A stretch of 32,500 bases of DNA from Symbiodinium natans (Eukaryota; Sar; Dinophyceae; Suessiales; Symbiodiniaceae), in assembly GCA_905221605.1 (NCBI GenBank), contig CAJNDS010002475.1:1-32500 (forward strand), given 5' to 3'. The notes under the pieces were generated by a model. That model ran no database searches and was not told the origin of the DNA. It saw only the letters and a list, made by a program, of their open reading frames with translations. The position numbers and the translations under genes were made by a program. This document shows, in pieces, positions 24,901 through 32,433 of the stretch (its first letter is position 1; each line of letters begins with the position of its first letter).

Positions 24901-27900
24901 AGGTTCTTCAATAAGGGAAGGTGTCGCAATGGCGATGGGTGTCCCTATGAGCATCGTCGGTACGGTGAAGGTTGGCCAGAAGGGGGGTCAACTGATCCAA
25001 AGAATAGCCAAGAAGCTGATGATGAGGACGGGAACATCGGTGACCCTCCCACAGAGGAAGGTACAGTGGATGAGGCACAGCAGGAGCGGGAGGATTTAGC
25101 CTTCCGGGCCAAGTACAATTTTGGCAAAGGTGCATCAAAGGGTGAGCCTACGTCAGGTGAGCCAAAAGGTCGGCTGTGCTTGTATTACAATCAAGGTGCT
25201 TGTAAATATGGGACTGCATGCAGGTACCTTCACAACGATGATGTAGCATTGGAAGGGACTTGGGAGCCCGGCAAATCTTGGGACAATGCTTCCAGGAAGG
25301 CGCTAAGGGACGCAGGGTTCCACCATTGCTGTTTCGATTATTACCTCAGAGGACGTTGCCGGAAAGGGTCAAATTTCTGCAAGTACTCCCACGACGAGAT
25401 GTCAGAGGAGCGGCTGACACTCCTGAAACACCTGGCACACGTGGCCAATCAGGTCCGGTTTGAAAAGGAGAGAGGATGGGAGATCTCGGACAGAAGCACT
25501 TTTCAGCCACCTGCAAGTGGGGGAGCTGAATCTTCCTCATCCTCGGCACCAAAAGCACTGCAAATGACCAATGTGTCACAAAAAGATGGTGAAAAAGGTA
25601 TTCTGGATGAAGTAGAAGCTGATGAGCAAAAGAATTCGGTGGCTGCATCCACTAGTACTCAGCTTCACAATCCGGAGGAGCCGATTGAAAATTGGATGGC
25701 TCGCAACGCACACCTGTGGGTGTATACCCCTCATGTAAGTGAGGTGATGATTACGCTTGGTGTGACCAATGTGTCGGACTTGCAAGAGTTCATCTTTGTG
25801 GAAGATTTGGTTGACAAAGGGATCAACAAAGTGACCGCATGCAAAATTCTGCAATTGGTGGGTGAGGTCCGATATCGACCGGGAGGACCGGAAAAGGCAG
25901 TTCCTTCTGATGCATCTGTACGGGTACAACAATCTTCTGGGAACAAAGGGACTGGAAGAGCGGCGGTGCGAACCCTCACTCAGGTGCGTGAAGCTGAAGA
26001 CTCCGGTGCAAAAACTATGCCGAGAGGTTCCTATCGGGAGCTTTTTGATAAGGTCAGGTACCGTGATGGTTGGACGCTTGCGCAGAGGTCTCCGTTGTGC
26101 GTACAGAAGCTGCGGTTGGTGGGAGTTGGAATGCCGCCGGTGAATCCACCAACGAAAAAGTATCGGTCAAGATCAAACCCTGTAAGAAGGGGAAGGCCCT
26201 TGCTGGACAAAAAACAGGTGCGACAGGTGCCACGATCTCGGTCACAACGACGAGTGCAACTGGCGGAAGTGGTGGAAAAACCGAAGCCACTGGAGCCGGT
26301 GAAACCTCGTGGTGGTTTGTCGTATCCATTCAGCAGAGCGTGGGCAGATGTGGTGGATGATGATGACCAGGCGGAGGCTTTGGTCTCGTATGCCGCTTCC
26401 TCAAGCGATTCAAGCGAGGAGGAGACCAATGCGGTACAACGCCTGAAGGAACTCTTTTTGCAAGAAAGGGATTCGTGGAGAACTGCGAGTCGTGGCAATG
26501 TTCCACAAAGTGGTTCTTCAGGCTCCAATGATGGGCCGAAAAAATCGGTTCACCTTGGCGAAGGGCGCGACAAAGCGTCGCGGGGGGAGACCCGCCAAGA
26601 AGTGACTTCACAAGTTTTTTCGCTACCACAACCTTCTCGTCGAGCTGAACGGTCTCAAAAAAGAACAAGGGATGGTTCAGTTATGGTTGGTTCGCTGGCG
26701 GTGGGCTCCACGGATGAGGTTTTACCTGGGCAAGGTGCTGCTGGACAGGTGAATGTCTCTGAAAGCGCTCAAGTTCTTCCTGGGCATGAAGTGGCTGGAC
26801 AGGAGACGGCGCCGGAAGGAGCAGTACAGATTTCTGGCGAGGAGACCGACCAAAAAGAAGGAGAAGGCGGGAGCAATGATCTCCGTGGTAATGATGCGAA
26901 GATGTTGGATGGTGGTCCGGTGAGGAGTGACCTTCAGCAATTGCTGGTGAAAGGCCTTCTGACTCGAATTTATTGGAAGGTTGCAGTTGGCAAGTTGCCA
27001 ATGGGGCAAAGAGATTGCCAAAAAGGGTCCAATAAGATGGATCGAAATTTGGTTATTAGCATGTCATCCGAGGGTGCAAGCGAACAGGATGAGAACCTGG
27101 CACTGGAGGACGATGCTGATCAGTCAATGGGAGACGGTGCAATGGTTATGGTGTATGATCCAGGAACGCTGATCCAGTCGCCAACAACTGATTGGGTTAT
27201 GCGTCGCGGTCTGACCGATCGTACCGTCTGGCCAGCAATGGCGCACCTGGCACAGAGGATATGTGCTGAAATGGTTCAAGTGGATGAAATGAATGCCCAG
27301 CTAGGGACTGGAACACTCCTTTTTCAAAGGAGAGATCAAGGATATTATACTGACCTGCATCATTCGTTCCATGACAACCCGTGCTTGCCGGCGGTGGGGA
27401 ATTACCCTCTTTCGGTGATGGGTGCCTTGTTGTCTCCTGGTCTGGAAGGGGAATTCAAGAATACGGACAAGTTTGGTACTGCTATGGAGGCAATTGCCTA
27501 TGATTGGAGCCGCAGTCCAGGCATGGAAGTTCATATTGAACTTATGGCGAGGGTAGCCAAAATGGTTCACCCATTCCTGAATCTGGGAGCACAAGGGTCG
27601 GTGATGGTTTCAGAATTTCTCTGGCAGCGCGGGAGGGCTCGGTTGATGGAGTTTCTTCAAGCGGCGACTTGTGCGGACCAATTGGAGGCTCTCTGGAGAA
27701 GGATGGACGACGATGCGGATGAGGAGGTGGATCCTTCGACAGCGATGCTGGAAGTTCTTGGACTAGAGGATGCGGTGCTTGATCAAGGGAACAATGAATC
27801 CCTTATTCCCATTGAAGATGCTGGAGGTGAGACAAGCGGTGACACTGGAGGGAAGGGCAAAGCGCCAGAAGTTTCTCCGGAAGAGGAGAAATCCAGTGGG

Positions 27901-29817
27901 TCATCCAGACTGGCGGACACAAGGATTTTCTTGTGGTCAGTGTACTCCCGCGTGGCTTCGAATTTCTCTATGCAGGACCGCACTACTGGTAAGATCTTTG
28001 ACAGCACCAAAGGATATCCTGGTGAAGGACCAAACAATGATGACAATCCTTCCTCTAAGGGGAACTTTCCCTGGATTTCAGAAGACTACCTCGACGAAGT
28101 GGTGTCAAAAAAGATGGAAAGGTCTTCAGATATGGATGGGTTTGTTCCGGGAAGTGAGGGATCATTGGAAAAGGTAGAGGTGGAGAATGTTACTGCCTCT
28201 AAAATTCTTATGGCTCTTTGGAAGAAGGGACATAGAGTTGGGTTTAGAAGGTTGCGTCGTTTGAATGCATCTGGATGCAAGGTTGGAGCAATGAAACGTC
28301 CAATCAAAAGGGTGCAGAAGATTGGCGCTAGGAAGGCCTTCATGAAGATGTTCAATGTTTTTGGATCGTCTCAGCATGGCTCAGGAGTTGGCGGAAAACC
28401 GATCATGAAGGTGGTAGGACCAAGGCCAGGTTTTCCAGCTGTACTCCAAGCACCAAATACTGATAGCACGTCGGGTGAAGGGAGCAGTCCCCAGGTACAT
28501 GGCAATGTTCATGTAGAGCACAGTCGCCCTATGGACCGGTATGAGGCAGAGCGCTTGGAGAAGAGGAAGAAGGGTTTCTGCTATTGGTTTGGCAAAGGGA
28601 AAGATCGCTGCAAATTTGGTGACGACTGCAAATTCATCCATTCCGAAGATGATGTGGTGCTACATTCATATTGGTGCAAGTACTATGTGGCAGGGAGAGA
28701 ATGTTTCGCTGGAAAGGATTGTGAGTTCTCGCATGATGCAACTGGTGTGAGGTGCGTCCAGTTTGCTCGGTCTGGGAAGTGTCGGTTTGGTGACAGGTGT
28801 GTCTTTGGACATGAGGTTCCGTTGGAAAAACAGAGGCCAAGGTCTCCAAGGACGCCCCCAAGGGATGGTCCAAGGAGAAAGTCTGGTGCAAATGGTGGAA
28901 AAAAGGAGATCTCTCCTGAACAGTTCGGTGATGATGAGGAGGATTTTATGGTTTATGACGAAGAGACCAAGATGACGGAACTGTTGATGGAGGCGATTTC
29001 ATTTCTGTCCAATGGCAAGTCAGATTTGGCTCGAGCAGAGGCGGACCCATTGTTCAAACTCCTGAAGATCACTGGAGATGCTGACTACATGGATCAAGTA
29101 TGGGTTTCGTGGACCACTGAAATGTTGTCAGTGCTGGAACTTCTCGAAGTAGTGAAGTCGTACGATGTTTCGCTCGCGGAGGTGGAAGAATGGGTCAATG
29201 ACCTGAGGATATGGTATGAGCGAGCCAATTTGGGAGAAGAAAAGGATCCCAAAAAAGGGAAAAAGAGGTCCCTAGAAGGGGAGTCCAGCAAAGATATTCC
29301 TGCCGAAAAAGAAGTGGTTGAGACTTCGGAGACGGAGGTTGCCGTTGAGGAGGAGAAGAAAAAGGTAAAAAAGAAGAGGAAAGCTGCAGCTATCGAAGAT
29401 CCTTATACCCTCATGGTTCCAAAGCCGAAGAAGATGCCGGCGGTCATTGAGAAGGGTGGATCATCATCCAATGTGGTGGTTTCTGCAGTGGAAAAAGCCT
29501 CAAAAGCGCGCATAAAGTCAAATGTCGGTGGAAAGACAAAGAAGAAGGAGAAAAGTCAGAGTCCCAAAAAAGAAGAGGTGGTAATTGTGCAAGATCCTGA
29601 GGAAAAGGATCGTCCATCCGATGCGGAGGCACCAGGGTCTGCCAATGCGAATGAAGAGCTGGATCAATCTTGCCAGGCGATTGAGGATGCGAAGAGAGAA
29701 GGATTGGTATCCTCAATTCAAAGGGGCATACAGGATCCTGTTCTTACAGTTTCGGACCTGGAGTATATTCTGCTGCAACTTCACCTCAAGATTGCCAACA
29801 ATCGGAAAAAGAAGTGA
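21982..29817 (+). CDS. Giant element-encoded protein: WW, S1-like and six CCCH zinc fingers
   Basis: About 2611 aa, one uninterrupted frame. The ATG at 21982 is the first in frame after a stop at 21946; an in-frame GTG at 21949 is less likely. Order of features: WW domain about 224-249 (Trp224, a Tyr trio, Trp246, Pro249); a long acidic low-complexity region to about 640; S1-like RNA-binding domain about 661-728; a Trp-rich patch about 747-776; CCCH fingers at 973-991 and 1066-1084 (C-X7-C-X5-C-X3-H) and 1117-1137 (C-X8-C-X6-C-X3-H); a SAM-like helical segment about 1235-1293; a basic Arg-rich stretch near 1390-1430; a possible alpha-helical domain about 1730-1910; fingers at 2200-2220 (C-X9), 2232-2251 and 2258-2277 (C-X8); Lys-rich, NLS-like C-terminal tracts. 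RNA binding is the likely activity (family knowledge of S1 and CCCH); a gag-like packaging role is inference from its place between LTRs. No DTG/DSG protease context, HHCC/DDE integrase or YxDD polymerase motif was found. Alternatively it is a captured host RNA-binding gene. Confidence 0.9.
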   Translation: MPSPKRWLQLASDGGQDGGAGNGAAESLGERSVLEEVIPDAEVHLEEALVAESPNAGMNPNRDMVSNAEAEGRAVSVPPKPGEKRNWDATGGIDREMEVTVLRVLHKHGYQPSSSTSGRMVDQESQTDLIGEVLQATRRPLNKIKKGPSSSSQGGGSGHKQKGADGFEAAPAAEYAMGEEEILQMEAERLRQLSEEEDEMRQVSERDGFRKDEHLIQACDGTMWELHLHEDGRQYYYCLDTHETKWTLPVVGEKVKSDEVVGSPLGNELEMEAALDSSSSTPKTESTRAFQGSVNSLGEKDFSSTIRDSGPRADGDAPTSGSPDEEGIPGNQANIAGAQHLDREETEALSEGGAAMELVDPEEKMPNEVIGTVSAAEERVVDVVPVVQEGGPGDSEDGEKKLCVTTEEVSSFGAKNSAIQGEKEASGIAGDTDDLKNEAWSANDARVDAPDITWSAKEARVEVHVVVRSTGDCNNGAQVSAAADDGGSQVDALVQPEVSSEERNDKGYTGANEAAVVNDGGNSPLEAMEPKEPAVEESVPAVDDRLNCPAVEEDLPAAEGETKDSNDGSTPMKGEALPSGSSPEVDTERTTADEAKPLAEKKGGPEIQEHKKDELVGLVEQDEQCDPKVKTKDAPGADDTEMVSEERVKKVPRAGALESPGPHCYQEGDEIMGLVRCINGYGAFLDHGDMNVLIPAEGNNAYQFKFGDTVNGTVKRVEDDGTIILDTFLVLEEDVEDSSSTLRKWKPSGWSTWWTDSWYAGQWYQDSNGQWDWKQEEEQSDEELVVQELSSEERKERQLYGEKIYKALLENGNEEEAYVGKITGMLLGRPMEDLQECVADQAFLNAEARRAYGILQDDGWEPDGTENTGLGELTTFSRTQYHNALFELARRKRRFSRPVVGDAVAVVLDQGEEEFWNALWLDTKLFVQELDGAVQSMSKRENKPMEAYMDPDQYKKAYMTPKTVLSPGYSKLCRFFNKGRCRNGDGCPYEHRRYGEGWPEGGSTDPKNSQEADDEDGNIGDPPTEEGTVDEAQQEREDLAFRAKYNFGKGASKGEPTSGEPKGRLCLYYNQGACKYGTACRYLHNDDVALEGTWEPGKSWDNASRKALRDAGFHHCCFDYYLRGRCRKGSNFCKYSHDEMSEERLTLLKHLAHVANQVRFEKERGWEISDRSTFQPPASGGAESSSSSAPKALQMTNVSQKDGEKGILDEVEADEQKNSVAASTSTQLHNPEEPIENWMARNAHLWVYTPHVSEVMITLGVTNVSDLQEFIFVEDLVDKGINKVTACKILQLVGEVRYRPGGPEKAVPSDASVRVQQSSGNKGTGRAAVRTLTQVREAEDSGAKTMPRGSYRELFDKVRYRDGWTLAQRSPLCVQKLRLVGVGMPPVNPPTKKYRSRSNPVRRGRPLLDKKQVRQVPRSRSQRRVQLAEVVEKPKPLEPVKPRGGLSYPFSRAWADVVDDDDQAEALVSYAASSSDSSEEETNAVQRLKELFLQERDSWRTASRGNVPQSGSSGSNDGPKKSVHLGEGRDKASRGETRQEVTSQVFSLPQPSRRAERSQKRTRDGSVMVGSLAVGSTDEVLPGQGAAGQVNVSESAQVLPGHEVAGQETAPEGAVQISGEETDQKEGEGGSNDLRGNDAKMLDGGPVRSDLQQLLVKGLLTRIYWKVAVGKLPMGQRDCQKGSNKMDRNLVISMSSEGASEQDENLALEDDADQSMGDGAMVMVYDPGTLIQSPTTDWVMRRGLTDRTVWPAMAHLAQRICAEMVQVDEMNAQLGTGTLLFQRRDQGYYTDLHHSFHDNPCLPAVGNYPLSVMGALLSPGLEGEFKNTDKFGTAMEAIAYDWSRSPGMEVHIELMARVAKMVHPFLNLGAQGSVMVSEFLWQRGRARLMEFLQAATCADQLEALWRRMDDDADEEVDPSTAMLEVLGLEDAVLDQGNNESLIPIEDAGGETSGDTGGKGKAPEVSPEEEKSSGSSRLADTRIFLWSVYSRVASNFSMQDRTTGKIFDSTKGYPGEGPNNDDNPSSKGNFPWISEDYLDEVVSKKMERSSDMDGFVPGSEGSLEKVEVENVTASKILMALWKKGHRVGFRRLRRLNASGCKVGAMKRPIKRVQKIGARKAFMKMFNVFGSSQHGSGVGGKPIMKVVGPRPGFPAVLQAPNTDSTSGEGSSPQVHGNVHVEHSRPMDRYEAERLEKRKKGFCYWFGKGKDRCKFGDDCKFIHSEDDVVLHSYWCKYYVAGRECFAGKDCEFSHDATGVRCVQFARSGKCRFGDRCVFGHEVPLEKQRPRSPRTPPRDGPRRKSGANGGKKEISPEQFGDDEEDFMVYDEETKMTELLMEAISFLSNGKSDLARAEADPLFKLLKITGDADYMDQVWVSWTTEMLSVLELLEVVKSYDVSLAEVEEWVNDLRIWYERANLGEEKDPKKGKKRSLEGESSKDIPAEKEVVETSETEVAVEEEKKKVKKKRKAAAIEDPYTLMVPKPKKMPAVIEKGGSSSNVVVSAVEKASKARIKSNVGGKTKKKEKSQSPKKEEVVIVQDPEEKDRPSDAEAPGSANANEELDQSCQAIEDAKREGLVSSIQRGIQDPVLTVSDLEYILLQLHLKIANNRKKK

Positions 29818-30159
29818 TTGGATGGTATGGATGAAGGGATGGTTTTTCTCTTTCTGGAGACAGGTGCGCTGGAACAGCCAATGTGCTGACAATGTGGTGG
29901 TTACTATTAAGGGTATGGAAATCCCTGATAGTAGGAGTCAGTAGCTTTTCGCGTAGCGAAGACCACGGTTTGTGGTGAAGAAGGCCAAGGAGTCTTCAGT
30001 GATGAGAGGATCAAGGTGAAAAAAGATTCTCTATGGGTAGTAGGTTAGCCAATGTGCTATAATTCCGTCCTGGAAGACGTTAAACCACAATTTGCATTTC
30101 AAGCAGCTGGCTGCTGCCGTAATGGCAGTTTTTGGCCAAAAGATCTGCATCTCCAATGT
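29818..30159 (+). other. 3' untranslated region of the element
   Basis: No open frame of note continues after the stop. Contains a short hairpin-like TTTTCGCGTAGCGAAGA near 29946. No remnant of pol could be recognised by reading. Confidence 0.6.
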
Positions 30160-30179
30160 GTCCTAGGAAATCCTAGGAC
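30160..30179. repeat. Perfect 9-bp inverted repeat before the PPT
   Basis: GTCCTAGGA (30160-30168) and TCCTAGGAC (30171-30179) with AA between. Each arm contains the palindrome CCTAGG. It abuts the purine tract. Confidence 0.88.
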
Positions 30180-30187
30180 AGGGGGAG
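30180..30187 (+). other. Polypurine tract (plus-strand primer site)
   Basis: AGGGGGAG directly before the TG of the 3' LTR; with one C it extends upstream to AGGAC. The position is as expected for an LTR element's PPT. Confidence 0.75.
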
Positions 30188-30475
30188 TGCGGAGCTGCAA
30201 TTGGTATTGTAGAAAAGAGTTAGTGTTGAGAGTTGGAAGGGTTAATGAACCCGGTAATCGTATTTGGCTCAAGATGGGCTTGAACAGAAAGCCACAAGTT
30301 CAAAAAGAAGTGCCTGGGTTCTTAGGGTTTGGTAAGGGTGTGGATTCCTTCCCCCTTTCCTTCCCCCCTGGGTTGCTCTTATCCGTGTTCTTGGTTGTTT
30401 CTTGGTTCGATCTGGGAAATATAAGTTCAGGGCGATTAGGGGAGTTGATTTCCTTCCTTGGTTGTCCCCCCCGTA
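30188..30475 (+). repeat. 3' LTR (288 bp)
   Basis: Same limits as the 5' LTR with one extra C in the terminal C run. Substitutions relative to it: three within 30255-30262 and one at 30342. Confidence 0.93.
30263..30273 (+). promoter_or_regulatory. Spliced-leader-like string in 3' LTR
   Basis: TTTGGCTCAAG again, preceded by A (ATTTGGCTCAAG, one T short of the leader). The bases just upstream differ from the 5' LTR at three places. Confidence 0.5.
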
Positions 30476-30520
30476 TAGGGTTTAGGGTTTAGGGTTTAGG
30501 GTTTAGGGTTTAGGGTTTAG
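30476..30520 (+). repeat. Telomere-like tract, right part after the LTR element
   Basis: TAGGG, then about six TTTAGGG units, continuing the tract broken at 21627. Confidence 0.93.
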
Positions 30521-30605
30521 GGGTGTGGCTGGACACGAAAAGGCTTTCAGGTTTCGGAGTTTAGAGTGTTGGAGGGTCAGAGCTGTAGCGCTTTCGCGGG
30601 CGCAG

Positions 30606-30653
30606 GTCGTGTTCAAGGATGACAGCCGCCTCGTGGACACATACAGCGCCTGA
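30606..30653 (+). CDS. Possible terminal exon
   Basis: After tttcgcgggcgcag; reads VVFKDDSRLVDTYSA and then TGA. A C-rich tract follows. It could be the last exon of the gene containing 20499-20590, in which case the LTR element would lie in an intron; the join cannot be proven. Confidence 0.45.
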   Translation, partial: VVFKDDSRLVDTYSA

Positions 30654-30705
30654 GCTAAACCCTAAACCCTAAACCCTTGACCCTAGACCCTAGACCCTAG
30701 ACCAC
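30654..30705 (-). repeat. Telomere-like tract with CCCTAGA units
   Basis: CCCTAAA, then four CCCTAGA units. Confidence 0.88.
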
Positions 30706-31127
30706 AACACCCCAGCCCTTTACCCAGGAACCGAGCCCCTGAATGTGCCAAAACCTGGGATCCCCCTTAGTAAAATGAGCTTTGTAATGCTCATCGCCTG
30801 GACAATACCCATTGCTCTCGAACCGATTTGCGTTTAGTTCCGTCGGCCAATTCATGCGTACTCTTGTTCGGGGCTGCGGCTGAGGGGATAGCATTGTGAT
30901 GTGAGAGTCTTAGATTCAATTTGTGAAGTTTTTATAAAGAGCCAAGGCAGCAGGATTTAAAGAAGTTTGGGGGGGGGGGTAAACGAAAGGCAAGCTGTAA
31001 TCCATATCCCCCTTGGGAATACTTTTATTTTTGTTCATATAAAACCCAAGGGTATATTGAAAATATTTTTGTTAAGGTTCTAATTAAGGGGAGTATAGTA
31101 ATTAGCTCGAAAGCCTTGGAAAGGCAG
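30706..31127. other. No gene called
   Basis: Includes a G run (30968-30979) and an AT-rich stretch with a loose inverted repeat (CCCTTGGG at 31009-31016 and CCCAAGGG at 31045-31052). Confidence 0.4.
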
Positions 31128-31204
31128 AGGAGTGACGGATGAAGCCAGTGACTTTGCCCGCGCTGCATGCGGCAAGCGCATTGCCGCTGAGCTGGCAACG
31201 AGGA
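31128..31204 (+). CDS. Exon-like island, unknown product
   Basis: After ccttggaaaggcag; the frame contains DEASDFARAACGKRIAAELA and reaches ACGAGGA|GTTTGAAG. An Ala-rich helical look. A continuation to GATTAC before the next CCCTAAA tract is the alternative end. Confidence 0.4.
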
Positions 31205-31217
31205 GTTTGAAGGATTA

Positions 31218-31248
31218 CCTTAAACCCTTAACCCTAAACCCTAAACCA
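31218..31248 (-). repeat. Short CCCTAAA tract
   Basis: Four units with variants. Confidence 0.85.
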
Positions 31249-32028
31249 GGCATGTTGGGTTTGAATCTTTACCTCTGTTTTGGTCTTATCCTGTCCGCCA
31301 TGGTGCACATAGGCACTTGCTGCCGGTTATGAGAGCCGGCGCGCACAGTGTGCTGTTTTCCTGCCCATGTGCAACATAGTAGCAGGGCAGGGTCAAGGAG
31401 TTGCCCGCGTAATCTGTACGCGTAAGCTGTAACGCCTGGCTGGTATGAACACTGAACCCATGAACGCCACTCGCCGAGCCAGTCCACTGAGAACCCTGAA
31501 TCTCGACATCGCCACTTTAGCAGGGTTCGATGGTTTCCTAAGCTCCAAAGCGCTTTGCCCCAAAGGCAACCTCATTTTGGTCTTTAGGGCTCCATGAGAA
31601 AGTCGCTAGAGACAGCACGTGGCAGGGAGATCCCCAAGGTCCAACACAAAAATTTACGCAAACTCCTCTGCATCCTGTCCTCGGATATGCACACCGGGGT
31701 GTAGAAGCCTGCTCGCCCTAGATTTCCCATCCACACCTGCTGTGCACCATGAACGTCTTTGGTGTCCAAGAAGAATCAGAAAGCAAAGGCTCCTGCAGTC
31801 TGCAAGTCCGCGGGGCGCGGGACTCCTCCCTCCCTGACGCTGGAACACGCGCAAACGTCCGCATTTGGAACCTTCTTTCGTGCAATTTCCCCGTTGGCCA
31901 TCTTGTGTCTCCAGCACGAATCCTGCTTCTTGAGAGGCCCCCAAGAAAAAATGACGACATATGGCCAACAGCTGAAAAACCGGGTTTTGGGGGGGCCAAG
32001 CTTCAGGTCCTTGCGCTTCAGCTTTGCC
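31249..32028. other. No firm gene
   Basis: Unique GC-rich sequence with overlapping open frames on both strands (up to 104 codons on -, 96 on +). None has borders or motifs that let me choose. Confidence 0.35.
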
Positions 32029-32092
32029 CTAAACCCTAAACCCTAAACCCTAAACCCTAAACCCTAAACCCTAAACCCTAAACCCTAAACCC
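32029..32092 (-). repeat. Telomere-like tract (CCCTAAA on +)
   Basis: Nine near-perfect units, 16 bp before the acceptor of 32109. Confidence 0.95.
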
Positions 32093-32108
32093 TCACATCC
32101 CAGCCCAG

Positions 32109-32210
32109 GTGGGCCAGTACTACTGGGGCCCCTACACGCTTTTCCCGCCCCACTGGACAGGGCAACGGTTCACGCCACAGCACGCTGAGGTGCAGGAGAC
32201 CCTTCCAGGG
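32109..32210 (+). CDS. Exon-like island, unknown product
   Basis: After cacatcccagcccag; 102 bp, phase 0 at both ends. Reads GQYYWGPYTLFPPHWTGQRF and then thirteen residues to CCAGGG|GTAGGT. Aromatic-rich. The following short intron and next island keep the frame. Confidence 0.57.
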
Positions 32211-32326
32211 GTAGGTTTGAAGATGATTTATTGATTAATTTGTGTTACCCTTAATCCCCAATATAGTATACAATCCTTATAAATTCATAAAGATTCAATT
32301 CTGGTAGGCCCCCAAACCTACCCCAG
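32211..32326 (+). other. Short intron with terminal inverted repeats (introner-like)
   Basis: GTAGGTTTG...CTACCCCAG, 116 bp. GGGGTAGGTTTG (32208-32219) is perfectly complementary to CAAACCTACCCC (32313-32324), so the arms hold or touch both splice sites. AT-rich interior between GC-rich exons. Confidence 0.6.
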
Positions 32327-32425
32327 CTTCCTGCGCAAGGGCCTTCGGACTTCAAGAACAAGCGCCAAGTTTCCTGGGGGCTTAGAAGATTTGAAGGAAT
32401 GCTCTCAAGTCAGCCACGTCACAAG
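32327..32425 (+). CDS. Exon-like island downstream of short intron
   Basis: Continues the 32109 frame in phase 0 and reads LPAQGPSDFKNKRQVSWGLR, staying open to the C run at 32426. Donor not determined. Confidence 0.42.
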
Positions 32426-32433
32426 CTTCCCTT

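Larger units (their letters stand above)
21623..30480 (+). mobile_element. Complete LTR retrotransposon-like element, pol-less
   Basis: All structural hallmarks are visible: two direct LTRs (21628-21914 and 30188-30475), ends TG...TA, flanking TAGGG at 21623-21627 and 30476-30480 (5-bp duplication, although ambiguous because the target is itself TTTAGGG repeat), a primer-binding site right after the 5' LTR and a purine tract right before the 3' LTR. The 8.27-kb internal region is almost filled by one ORF. No aspartic protease, integrase, reverse transcriptase or RNase H motif could be found in the ORF or in the roughly 370-bp 3' region, so the element would depend on enzymes supplied in trans. 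The LTRs differ by four substitutions and one C indel, suggesting recent insertion, and the ORF is intact. The PBS type points to the Ty1/copia group; without pol this is inference. Confidence 0.88.

Noticed and set aside
21709-29716. Many antisense and alternate-frame ORFs within the giant gene
   Set aside because: Shadows of the long ORF; none shows a motif or independent start context.
21982-29817. Reverse transcriptase, integrase or protease inside the giant ORF
   Set aside because: No YxDD, HHCC, DDE-type spacing or DTG/DSG in a suitable context found when reading the protein; isolated DSG strings lie in acidic low-complexity sequence. A profile search would be decisive.
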